A DNA stretch of 64,000 nt from Austwickia chelonae (lineage in GTDB: Bacteria > Actinomycetota > Actinomycetes > Actinomycetales > Dermatophilaceae): the NCBI RefSeq assembly GCF_003391095.1, contig NZ_CP031447.1, forward strand, positions 682,001 to 746,000, given 5' to 3'. Under the pieces are notes generated by a model. It saw only the letters and a program-made list of their open reading frames with translations. It was not told the DNA's origin and made no database searches. Positions 43,610 to 51,142 of the stretch are shown piece by piece. Made by a program: the position numbers and the translations under genes. Position 1 is the stretch's first letter, and each line of letters starts with the position of its first letter.

Positions 43610-44491
43610 GTGAGCGGCAAAGACGATGAGAACGACGACTTCGCCGTCGCCTTGCGGGCGGCGATCCAGGCCCGGGGCCTCTCCTTGGAACGACTGCGCT
43701 ACCACTTGTTGCACCGTGGGCACGAGCTGTCGGTGGCCACCATCAGTTATTGGCAGTCCGGACGGAGCAGACCTGAACGAACGGCCTCCTTGGCTGCGCT
43801 CTCGGCTTTGGAGAGCATCCTCGAACTCGAGCATGGCGAGCTGTCCGGCAGGCTTCCCGCTCGTCGGCGACAGGCCGGCCCGGGGGTCGGGATCCGACCG
43901 GAATTCGCTTTCCGCTGCTACGGGCCTGTGGTCGAGGACGAAGTCGCCAGAATGGGGCTCTCCTGGGACAGCGGAGTCCATAGAGTCGCGGTGCACGATC
44001 GGGTCGAGATCGGTCCGGACGCGGTGAATACCCGCCATACCGTCCGGGAGGTGCTCGTCGGAGAACGGGAAGGCGCTGATCGTTATCCGTTGGTCTACCG
44101 GGCCTCGCCCGATGCTCCGGTCCGGATCAAGTCGCTGCGCCACTGTCATGTGGGGCGCAGTACCTACCTCGAAGCCGAAGGCATCGTCGTGGCCGAACTC
44201 CTCCTGGACCGGCCTGTGCCAGTAGGGGGAGCCATGTTCGTCGAACACTCGCTGGCGTGGTCCTCTTCAGGTCGCGAAGACTCTTCCGTGGCGCGGGGGT
44301 TTGTCCGCTCGGTGCACTCCGCGCACACCGAGGTCAATTTCCATGAGTCGTGTCTTCCTCTGTCCGCTGAACGGTTCACCGTGGTCGACGGAGCCCAACA
44401 GACCGAACCGGTCGTGATCTCCGGACGTTCACTGCACAGCCTTGTCCTGGACTTCGGCCCCGGGATCTACGGATTGCGATGGACTTGGTGA
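43610..44491 (+). CDS. HTH-domain regulator-like protein (paralogue 2)
   Basis: 293 aa, start GTG 4 nt after the preceding stop, so translation is probably coupled. The HTH part (LRAAIQARGLSLERLRYHLL, LSVATISYWQSGRSRPER) and the C-terminal part (VHDRVEIGPDAVNTRHTVRE, EGADRYPLVYRASPDAP, CHVGRSTYLEAEG) align with paralogue 1 throughout, and both end with GIYGL-x-WTW. They arose by tandem duplication, yet are already well diverged. The open frame upstream of this GTG lies inside paralogue 1 and is a shadow. Confidence 0.75.
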   Translation: MSGKDDENDDFAVALRAAIQARGLSLERLRYHLLHRGHELSVATISYWQSGRSRPERTASLAALSALESILELEHGELSGRLPARRRQAGPGVGIRPEFAFRCYGPVVEDEVARMGLSWDSGVHRVAVHDRVEIGPDAVNTRHTVREVLVGEREGADRYPLVYRASPDAPVRIKSLRHCHVGRSTYLEAEGIVVAELLLDRPVPVGGAMFVEHSLAWSSSGREDSSVARGFVRSVHSAHTEVNFHESCLPLSAERFTVVDGAQQTEPVVISGRSLHSLVLDFGPGIYGLRWTW

Positions 44492-45009
44492 CCAGGGTCG
44501 GGGTGGCGATCGCCCTGCCCGAACCACATGCTGGCCTCCTCCAAGAGGCACGCCGGAACTTCGGTGACCTTCAAGGAGACCTGGTTCGAACCCACGTCAC
44601 GCTGGCTGGTCCGCGAGAGATCCCGGACCGGGAGATGAGCCGGGTCCAGGAACATCTGGCCATGATCTGCCGCGACCAGGGACCTTTCGACGTCCTCCTG
44701 CAGGGGGCGACGTCTTTTCGCCCCGTCACCCAGGTGTCCTATCTGCGAGTGTGCCGTGGCGCTGAGGAGTGCAGGCAGCTCGCCGAGGCGATCTGTACTG
44801 GGCCGCTGGCTGCTCCGCAGCACTATCCCTACCACCCTCATGTGACTTTGGCGCAGGATCTGCCTGAGGAGGCTCTGGACCGAGCCGAGCAGGAGTTCTC
44901 CGATTACTCACTGGGCTTCAGAGTGCAGGAGCTCGGCCTTTACGCCTGTGACCGTTACGATCGGTGGCGCCTACTCCGCGACTTCGCGCTGGAGCGGCTC
45001 TCCTCCTGA
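44479..45009 (+). CDS. 2'-5' RNA ligase / LigT-like 2H phosphoesterase
   Basis: 176 aa. Both HxT motifs of the 2H phosphoesterase family are present: RTHVTLAG and YHPHVTLAQ. These proteins act on 2',3'-cyclic phosphate or 2'-5' bonds in RNA or nucleotides; the true substrate is usually unknown. The start ATG lies 13 nt inside the end of HTH paralogue 2, so the three genes form one tightly coupled operon. Its last 55 bp overlap the end of the convergent carboxypeptidase gene. Confidence 0.82.
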   Translation: MDLVTRVGVAIALPEPHAGLLQEARRNFGDLQGDLVRTHVTLAGPREIPDREMSRVQEHLAMICRDQGPFDVLLQGATSFRPVTQVSYLRVCRGAEECRQLAEAICTGPLAAPQHYPYHPHVTLAQDLPEEALDRAEQEFSDYSLGFRVQELGLYACDRYDRWRLLRDFALERLSS

Positions 45010-48000
45010 CCGTAGCGCTCTCGCCGGGTCTGCGGAGCATGGTCGTCGTCGTACTGTCCTGGGGAGCGGCGGTCACGGCGGCTGGGCGGCATCGAGTCGG
45101 CCCCCTGGTCAGGGAAACGCATGGCCCTGGTCTGGGTGATGCTGTCCTGTTGGTCGTACGGCTCCTGCCCGGTGGACCGGGAAGACGAGTCCGAGGGGGA
45201 CCATCCGCCGTAGGAGTCACGCCGTTCCGGCTCCGCGGGTACCCCCGATGGTGCTCGCTCGCCGATGGTGAATCCGTAGGTGTTAGAGCCACGTTCCGGC
45301 GCACCGTCGTGCTGCGGCAGAGCTTCGGAGACTGCCCGGTCATAGCGGTTCTGCTGGGTTGGCGGCGCCTTGGGCGGCGGGCTCGGGGTCGCCCAATCGA
45401 AATGATCGCCGCTGCTGGGTGTGCGACGCATGCTGCGGGTGGAGGACGCCTGATCCGCCGAACTGATCGGGGTGCTGCTGGTCGGCGGGGATGCAGCGCT
45501 GTATCCGTGACTGCGGCTGTCGGGAGATGTGTTCTGGTCGGTGGCCCAGTCGTAAGGAACACTGCGGGCTTCGGCCGGAGGGGTGGCTGCCGGGGAGGGG
45601 GAGGACGGGGAGTTCCAGTCGAAGCTGCTGGAACCCGCCGACGCTGTGGCAGGGGGAGCAGGGGAGGCAGGGGCCGAAGAGCCATAAGCAGCTTCGCTGC
45701 TGTAGCCATTGCCCGATCCGGCCCCGTAGGCCGTCCCGTATGGGCTGTCACTGCTGGACGTGCCGTACGAGGAACTGGTGCTACTCGTCCCATAGGCGCT
45801 GCTGGAGCTCGAGGAGGCCGACGACCCATAGGAGGTATCGCTGCCGTAACCATTGCTCGAACCGGATCCGTAGGGGGAGCCGTAGGCGCTGGGGGTGTAC
45901 GGGCTGCTGCTGGAGTCGGTGGCGCTAGCGGTCGAGGACTGTTCTGCGGCCCAGTCGTAGGGGGTACGACGGGGCTCGGCCGGAGGGGTGGCTGCCGGGG
46001 AGGGGGAGGACAGGGAGTTCCAGTCGAAGCCGCTGGAACCCGCCGATGCTGTGGCAGGGGGAGCAGGCGTTGCCTGCGCAGGTGAGCCGTACAACGGCGC
46101 AGCACCGTAGGCGGGCCCGGCCGAAGGGGCGTTTCCGTTGGGTGCTGCGGGCGGTGCGCTGCTGGGAGGGGGTGATCCAGGAGGAGAGTCCCATCCGAAC
46201 TCTGGGCGAGTCATGAAGGAGGTGTCCTCGAGCTCCGGCGAGGAGGCCGGGGGCGGGCCTGTCGGTGCGGGCCGGCCGGGGGCCGGCCGCTCCGGCGCGC
46301 GGCGCTCCGACGAGGGCCGCTCAGGTGCCGGGCGGTCCCGTGTCTGGTCCAGCGCTCCGGACTCGGCACGGTCGTAGCTGTCCCGGCGGCCCGGTCCGCG
46401 ACGGTCACGACGGCTCTGAGGCACTTCTCCTAGCGCTCCGGACTCGGCACGGTCGTAGCTGTCCCGGCGGCCCGGTCCGCGACGGTCACGACGGCTCTGA
46501 GGCACTTCTCCTAGCGCTCCGGACTCGGCACGGTCGTAGCTGTCCCGGCGGCCCGGTCCGCGACGGTCACGACGGCCTGCAGGTTCGAGCTCGCTGTCGT
46601 GTCGCCGTCCTGCCCGGGATGTCGGGGGGTCTTCGTAGTCGTACTCGTCGTCCTCGCGGGAGCGTCTGCGTCCCTGTGCGGAGGCTCTGCTGTCGGCACG
46701 TCCGCGGCGCCCTGGAGCGCTGTCGGAGTCGCGACGGCTGCTGCGGGCGGGGCGGTCGCCGTCGTCGTCGTAGTCGTCGTACCGTTTGTCCGGTACTCGT
46801 GACGGGCGACGTTTTCGCGTGTCCTGTCGGCGTGAATCCTTGCGGAGCTTACGAATACGTAAAACTACGATGAGCAGGATGATGACGCTGGCCGCAGCGA
46901 TGATCAGGGTGGTGGGGTCACTGAAGTCCATCAGAGCAAACCCTGCTGTCGTTGGCGGAGGAGACTCGGCGATGGTCCGTGGCTGGTTCGAGGAAGGCGC
47001 GGTCGGTGATTGTCCTGGTGCCGTGGGTTTGGCCTCGGGAGGGGACGGCAGCGATCCCACGGAACCGACTTTGTCGCCGTGGGCGAATGCCCAGTCGAGC
47101 AACTTGGCCGAGGGTTTCCAGTCATTGGTCCGAGCAGCCATGAAAGCGATGGCATAAGTGCGGTTTCCTCGTTTCACGGCGCCGACATAGGTGTGTCCGG
47201 CAGCATCGGTGAAGCCGTCCTTGCCACCGAGTGCGCCTGGATAGTTCCAGAGCAGTTTGTTCTGGCTTGCCACCTCGAATCCCGGTTTGCCGCTGTCGCC
47301 GGGGAAGGTGAATCTTTGCATGGTTAGTATCTGCGCGACCTTGGGATTTTCAAGGGCCCCGCGCAAGATCGTCACTAGATCGTATGCGCTGGTCTTCTGT
47401 CCCGGCGCATCGAGTCCATGCGGGGTCTTCGCCACGGTGTTCTTGGTACCGAGCTTGCCTGCCCGCTCATTCATCTTCTCGATGGTCTTGGGGGAACCCC
47501 CGGGACCGGTGCGCGCCAAGGCTTCTGCTGCATCGTTGGCTGAACCCATCAGGAGCGATTGGAAGAGCTCCCGGGCGGTGTATTCCCGATTTGGGATCAT
47601 GCCGACACGAGTGCCGTCCACTTGCGCATCGGATAGCGTGGTGCGAATTCTCTGTTCATCCGGTATCTGCGGTGCGAGTACCTGAGCGGTCAGCAATTTC
47701 ATTGTGCTGGCAGGCAGATAGGGCTGATGCGCATTTTTGGCGACCAGAACTTTGCCGGTCTGCATCTCGGCGAGCAGATAGCTCTTGGCTGCGATGGGGG
47801 GCGGGGCGGGGACACCTTTGGGTAGATCGGTGACCAACTCTGCTGAGTTCAGCTTGTCCTCGCTGGAGAGCACCACCTGTGGGGACGTTGCGGCAGGTGC
47901 CGGCACAGCAGCGCCTGCCGTGGTGATGCAGGCCAGAATGACAGCTGTGATGATCGCCAGGGCGGGGGGCCTCGTGACGCGCCGCCTGGCAGCGCGTCGA

Positions 48001-48026
48001 CGGCCCGCGTCTGGTGTAGGGGGCAC
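44955..48026 (-). CDS. D-alanyl-D-alanine carboxypeptidase (S11) with giant C-terminal tail
   Basis: 1023 aa, against about 400-450 for usual family members. Signal/anchor segment about 21-45. S11 peptidase domain about 70-320 with the catalytic SxxK (S107-TM-K110), SxN (S162-A-N164) and, in place of KTG, K269-D-G271 in GGKDGFT. A Pro-rich linker leads to one membrane helix (about 373-390, LIIAAASVIILLIVVLRI) with a basic flank, so the remaining about 630 residues should be cytoplasmic. That tail begins Arg/Asp-rich, holds three 27-residue repeats (RRDRRGPGRRDSYDRAESGA...), then Ser/Pro/Tyr/Gly-rich repeats. The enzyme would trim pentapeptide stems in peptidoglycan. GTG start with GGAG upstream. 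Confidence 0.88.
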   Translation of the reverse strand: MPPTPDAGRRRAARRRVTRPPALAIITAVILACITTAGAAVPAPAATSPQVVLSSEDKLNSAELVTDLPKGVPAPPPIAAKSYLLAEMQTGKVLVAKNAHQPYLPASTMKLLTAQVLAPQIPDEQRIRTTLSDAQVDGTRVGMIPNREYTARELFQSLLMGSANDAAEALARTGPGGSPKTIEKMNERAGKLGTKNTVAKTPHGLDAPGQKTSAYDLVTILRGALENPKVAQILTMQRFTFPGDSGKPGFEVASQNKLLWNYPGALGGKDGFTDAAGHTYVGAVKRGNRTYAIAFMAARTNDWKPSAKLLDWAFAHGDKVGSVGSLPSPPEAKPTAPGQSPTAPSSNQPRTIAESPPPTTAGFALMDFSDPTTLIIAAASVIILLIVVLRIRKLRKDSRRQDTRKRRPSRVPDKRYDDYDDDGDRPARSSRRDSDSAPGRRGRADSRASAQGRRRSREDDEYDYEDPPTSRAGRRHDSELEPAGRRDRRGPGRRDSYDRAESGALGEVPQSRRDRRGPGRRDSYDRAESGALGEVPQSRRDRRGPGRRDSYDRAESGALDQTRDRPAPERPSSERRAPERPAPGRPAPTGPPPASSPELEDTSFMTRPEFGWDSPPGSPPPSSAPPAAPNGNAPSAGPAYGAAPLYGSPAQATPAPPATASAGSSGFDWNSLSSPSPAATPPAEPRRTPYDWAAEQSSTASATDSSSSPYTPSAYGSPYGSGSSNGYGSDTSYGSSASSSSSSAYGTSSTSSSYGTSSSDSPYGTAYGAGSGNGYSSEAAYGSSAPASPAPPATASAGSSSFDWNSPSSPSPAATPPAEARSVPYDWATDQNTSPDSRSHGYSAASPPTSSTPISSADQASSTRSMRRTPSSGDHFDWATPSPPPKAPPTQQNRYDRAVSEALPQHDGAPERGSNTYGFTIGERAPSGVPAEPERRDSYGGWSPSDSSSRSTGQEPYDQQDSITQTRAMRFPDQGADSMPPSRRDRRSPGQYDDDHAPQTRRERYGQEESRSSAKSRSRRHRS
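45571..45662. repeat. Long direct repeat, copy A
   Basis: About 92 bp coding for the Ser/Pro segment ending FDWNS-x-SSPSPAATPPAE on the minus strand. Nearly identical to copy B, 405 bp away, with only a few substitutions. Confidence 0.8.
45976..46067. repeat. Long direct repeat, copy B
   Basis: Second copy of the same 92-bp unit inside the carboxypeptidase tail. The pair shows duplication of a larger block of the tail; the sequence between is Ser/Tyr/Gly-rich. Confidence 0.8.
46351..46576. repeat. 81-bp tandem repeat, 2.8 copies, in the carboxypeptidase tail
   Basis: Units start at 46351, 46432 and 46513, each exactly 81 bp apart, and are identical or nearly so at the base level; the third breaks off near 46576. 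They keep the frame and encode a 27-residue Arg/Asp-rich unit. Such base-level identity indicates recent expansion and possible length variation between strains. Confidence 0.9.
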
Positions 48027-48522
48027 AGGATCTCCTGGTCATGCGACGAGGGGGCTTCCCCCGAAGCTGTCGGTTATGCCATCTGGACGCTCGACCATTG
48101 TCGCGACATGAGTCGATAGTAGGCCAGGAGCATGGCGGTGAGCCTCGCCCAGGAAGCTCCTCCGTTCCGGATGCCGCCCGTGCCGTGATGGCACCGGGGC
48201 GGGACGTAGGCTTCGTCGCCGCAGCTCACGTGGAGGACAACGTGAACCGTGGATCGGAGTCGCTCGTCCAAGAAGCCTAGGCAGATAAAGACGCCGAGGG
48301 CTAATCATGGTGATGAATCACTTGGTGGAAGGCTGGGGGCGGCATTCTTTCCCCACCATCAGCCGGATATTTGATCGATTATTTCGAAAATTCCGATACT
48401 GCCGAGTTGCCGCTTGAGTCGGGAAGTCCTGAGCTGCTTCGGGGGCCGTGGGGTAAGGCGAGCTTCGCTGAGCCGGCAGCGTTGGGATGTGCTTGGTGGA
48501 TCGGGTCGGTTAGGTTGCGGTC
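48027..48522. other. 496-bp intergenic region before the mannose-1-P guanylyltransferase gene
   Basis: Divergent region between the carboxypeptidase and manC-like genes. The part 48290-48420 is clearly AT-richer (for example GATTATTTCGAAAATTCC), as for promoters. Short frames in it lack ribosome-binding sites and family features. Nothing further is recognised. Confidence 0.45.
48511..48516 (+). promoter_or_regulatory. Candidate -10 for leaderless manC-like mRNA
   Basis: TAGGTT ends 6 nt before the ATG at 48523, and no Shine-Dalgarno sequence is seen, fitting leaderless expression. Confidence 0.45.
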
Positions 48523-49653
48523 ATGGCTGACAATGTGTCTCCGTCCACAGGACCGATTCCTCCCACTGATGACTTCTGGTCGGTGATCCCGGCGGGGGGC
48601 GCCGGTACGCGGCTGTGGCCGCTCTCACGAGCTGCCCGCCCGAAGTTCCTTCACGACCTCACCAGCTCGGGACGATCGCTCCTGCAAGCGACTGCGGACC
48701 GTCTGCGCCCGCTTTCCGGTGAGCGCCTGCTGGTGGTCACCGGGACGAGCCACGAGGAGGCCGTCCGGGCGCAGCTCCCTGAACTCGACGCTCAGGGTCT
48801 GCTGGCTGAGCCCCTTCCCCGCGATTCGATGGCAGCGATCGGACTCGCGGCGGCTGTGGTCGAGCGACGTGACCCTGAGGCGGTGATCGGTTCCTTCGCT
48901 GCGGACCATGTGGTGGGGGACGAGGAGTCCTTCCGGCGGTGCGTGGCCGAGGCCGTGGTTCTTGCTCGAACGGATTTGCTTGTCACTCTAGGTATTCGGC
49001 CTACTTTTCCGGCAACGGGTTTTGGGTACATCAAGGTCGGGGAGCACCTCGGCGTAGAGGGTGCGCCGCACGGTCATGCTGTGGATCGTTTCGTGGAGAA
49101 GCCGGATGCACCGACGGCGCACAGCTATATCGATAGTGGCGACTACCGTTGGAACGCAGGGATGTTCGTCGTCAAGGCGCGGGTTCTGCTCGATCTCTTG
49201 GCGGTTTACCATCCTGAGCTCTCGCAGGGGCTGCGGGCGATCGCAGTCGACCCAGGACGTTTGTCGGAGATATGGCCCACGCTCACCAAGATCTCGATCG
49301 ACCATGCTGTCGCCGAGCCTGCGGCGGATGCTGGGCGGGTGGCAGTGATCGAGACCGATTTCCCTTGGGATGACGTGGGTGACTTCGACTCTCTTGCTGA
49401 GCTGCTTCCTCCGCAGGAGGGAGAACTTCCTGCCGGGCTGCACGTCCTGGGCGATGCGGGCAAGGTTCTGGCGCAGGAGGCCACCGGCATCGTGAGCCCG
49501 AACGGTGGTCGATTGGTCTCGGTCATCGGGGTGGAGGACATCGTGGTGGTGGATACTCCCGATGCACTGTTGGTGACCACTCGTGATCGGGCCCAGGACG
49601 TGAAGCGTCTCGTGGACGAGTTGAAGGCCAGAGGGCGTACTGAACTGACCTGA
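48523..49653 (+). CDS. Mannose-1-phosphate guanylyltransferase (GDP-mannose pyrophosphorylase)
   Basis: 376 aa. Nucleotidyltransferase signature VIPAGGAGTRLWPLSRAARPK, sugar-phosphate loop FVEKPDAP, GDYRWNAGMFV and the catalytic-type FPWDDVGDFDS. The isomerase domain of bifunctional ManC/AlgA is absent, as is usual in actinobacteria. It makes GDP-mannose for mannosylated lipids, glycoproteins and possibly the EPS encoded at 13-25 kb, whose GH26-like enzymes would fit a mannose-containing polymer (inference). Confidence 0.93.
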   Translation: MADNVSPSTGPIPPTDDFWSVIPAGGAGTRLWPLSRAARPKFLHDLTSSGRSLLQATADRLRPLSGERLLVVTGTSHEEAVRAQLPELDAQGLLAEPLPRDSMAAIGLAAAVVERRDPEAVIGSFAADHVVGDEESFRRCVAEAVVLARTDLLVTLGIRPTFPATGFGYIKVGEHLGVEGAPHGHAVDRFVEKPDAPTAHSYIDSGDYRWNAGMFVVKARVLLDLLAVYHPELSQGLRAIAVDPGRLSEIWPTLTKISIDHAVAEPAADAGRVAVIETDFPWDDVGDFDSLAELLPPQEGELPAGLHVLGDAGKVLAQEATGIVSPNGGRLVSVIGVEDIVVVDTPDALLVTTRDRAQDVKRLVDELKARGRTELT

Positions 49654-49667
49654 GGACTTAAGTCCCG

Positions 49668-49704
49668 GCCTGCCTCGCATATGTGCGCGAGGCAGGCTTT
49701 TTTA
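49668..49704 (+). terminator. Classic intrinsic terminator after the manC-like gene
   Basis: GCCTGCCTCGC (49668-49678) pairs perfectly with GCGAGGCAGGC (49687-49697), loop of 8 nt, followed by TTTTTTATT. The clearest terminator in the window. Confidence 0.92.
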
Positions 49705-50005
49705 TTGTTATAACAAAACGTCAATATGAATAACCTTCCTTTATCCAGGAGTGGGGCGCCTCCTCTTGGTGAATCAGTGGCGGGAAAGAGCCGTTGGTCA
49801 GAGTGATCGAGGTCGCAAACGTTTTCCTCTCCGGGTTCCTGATAGGAAAAACCTTTATTGAGAACATCTTTGGCGCGAAAGTGTGTAGATACTCCTCATT
49901 TTCGTTCCAAGCTTCCTGAAGTTGCTGGTCAGCCCGCGCAATCCGGGGCTACCATCGGGCCTTAAGCCGGGTTCTCCGGCCGCCACACTGCAAGGAGGCC
50001 CCTGA
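49705..50005. other. 301-bp promoter region of the nucleoside uptake operon
   Basis: AT-richer than average, with no gene. It holds a LacI-type palindrome at 49815-49826 and a possible -10 (TACCAT, 49950-49955) without a well spaced -35. A strong ribosome-binding site AAGGAGG lies just before the lipoprotein gene. Confidence 0.5.
49815..49826. promoter_or_regulatory. LacI/GalR-type operator candidate
   Basis: GCAAACGTTTTC contains the perfect palindrome AAACGTTT with central CG, the usual core of LacI-family operators. Placed about 180 bp before the nucleoside operon. No regulator gene is in the window. Confidence 0.4.
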
Positions 50006-51046
50006 ATGCGTCATACGACTGCTGCCGTCGCGGTTCTGGCTGCGGCCAGTCTGGTACTGGCTGGTTGTGGAGGAGCGGATTCGAAATCCGATTCGGGAGA
50101 GAAGAAAGCCGATGGAAAAGGGCTCAAGGTGGCCCTGGCTTTCGATGTGGGCGGCCGAGGTGATCAGTCCTTCAACGACTCCGCGGCTCGGGGAACTGAT
50201 AAGGCAAAAGCTGAATTCGGTGGTGAGGTCAAAGATTCCACGGCTACGCCAGGGGAGTCGGAATCCAGTCGTGAGAACCGGCTTCAGCAGCTGGTCGACT
50301 CCGGTTACACCACCATCGTGGCTGTCGGCTTCGCCTACAAGGGCGCGGTCGACAAGGTGGCCAAGGACAACCCCAACGCGAAGTTCGCCATCGTCGACTC
50401 CGCCGACGCCAAAGGTCCCAATATCGCCAATGTCGTCTTCGCAGAACACGAAGGCTCTTATCTCGCAGGCGTCGCCGCAGCCAAGAAGTCCAAGACGGGC
50501 AACATCGGTTTCGTCGGTGGAGTGCAGACCGACCTGATCAAGAAGTTCGAAGCGGGTTACGCCGCTGGAGCGAAGTCGGTCAAACCCGACATCAAGATCC
50601 AGATCAAGTACCTGACCCAGGCTCCCGACTACTCCGGCTTCACCGACCCGGCCAAGGGCAAGACCGCTGCGGAAGGCATGCTCTCCGCCGGTGCCGATGT
50701 CATCTACCACGCCGCAGGTGGCTCCGGACCAGGCGTCTTCACCGCTGTCAAGGCCAAGAACGCGATGGCCATCGGCGTCGATTCCGACCAGGCCAAGACC
50801 GCATCCAAGGACGTCCAGGACATCATCATCACCTCGATGGTGAAGAACGTCGACGTGGGTGTCTACGACTTTCTCAAATCGGTCAAGGACGGCACCTTCA
50901 AGAGCGGAGCCCACAGCTTCGACCTGAAGAGCAATGGCGTTTCCCTGTCGACCACCGGCGGCAAGATCGACGACATCAAGGCCGAGATCGACAAGGCCAA
51001 GCAGGAGATCGTCGACGGCAAGGTGAAGGTCCCCTCCACCGTCTGA
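50006..51046 (+). CDS. BMP-family nucleoside-binding lipoprotein
   Basis: 346 aa. Signal peptide with lipobox LVLAGC. BMP (PnrA/TmpC-like) pattern: LKVALAFDVGGRGDQSFNDSA, YTTIVAVGFAYKGAV, FAEHEGSYLAGVAAAKKSK, GNIGFVGGVQTDLIKKFEAGY and ADVIYHAAGGSGPGVF. These proteins bind purine or pyrimidine nucleosides for an ABC importer. AAGGAGG precedes the ATG. First gene of the uptake operon. Confidence 0.95.
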   Translation: MRHTTAAVAVLAAASLVLAGCGGADSKSDSGEKKADGKGLKVALAFDVGGRGDQSFNDSAARGTDKAKAEFGGEVKDSTATPGESESSRENRLQQLVDSGYTTIVAVGFAYKGAVDKVAKDNPNAKFAIVDSADAKGPNIANVVFAEHEGSYLAGVAAAKKSKTGNIGFVGGVQTDLIKKFEAGYAAGAKSVKPDIKIQIKYLTQAPDYSGFTDPAKGKTAAEGMLSAGADVIYHAAGGSGPGVFTAVKAKNAMAIGVDSDQAKTASKDVQDIIITSMVKNVDVGVYDFLKSVKDGTFKSGAHSFDLKSNGVSLSTTGGKIDDIKAEIDKAKQEIVDGKVKVPSTV

Positions 51047-51060
51047 TCGCTCGATGCGAT

Positions 51061-51094
51061 CGGCCCGGGCCGGCTCAGTACACGGCCCGGGCCG
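51061..51094 (+). terminator. GC stem-loop between lipoprotein and ATPase genes (attenuator or mRNA stabiliser)
   Basis: CGGCCCGGGCCG occurs at 51061-51072 and again at 51083-51094; the word is its own reverse complement, so the two copies form a 12-bp stem. There is no T-run. Such elements often raise the amount of binding-protein mRNA over the transporter genes downstream. Confidence 0.6.
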
Positions 51095-51142
51095 CAGCAC
51101 GCCCCTCCATGCCCGTCCCTTCACATACCCTCGGGAAGTTCC

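Noticed and set aside
44964-46085. Plus-strand frame (373 codons, Arg/Gly-rich) opposite the carboxypeptidase tail
   Set aside because: Shadow of the repetitive coding sequence. The minus-strand frame continues unbroken from the peptidase domain and keeps repeat units in phase.
46351-46576. CRISPR-like array
   Set aside because: The 81-bp units are directly adjacent with no unique spacers and lie in frame within a coding sequence.
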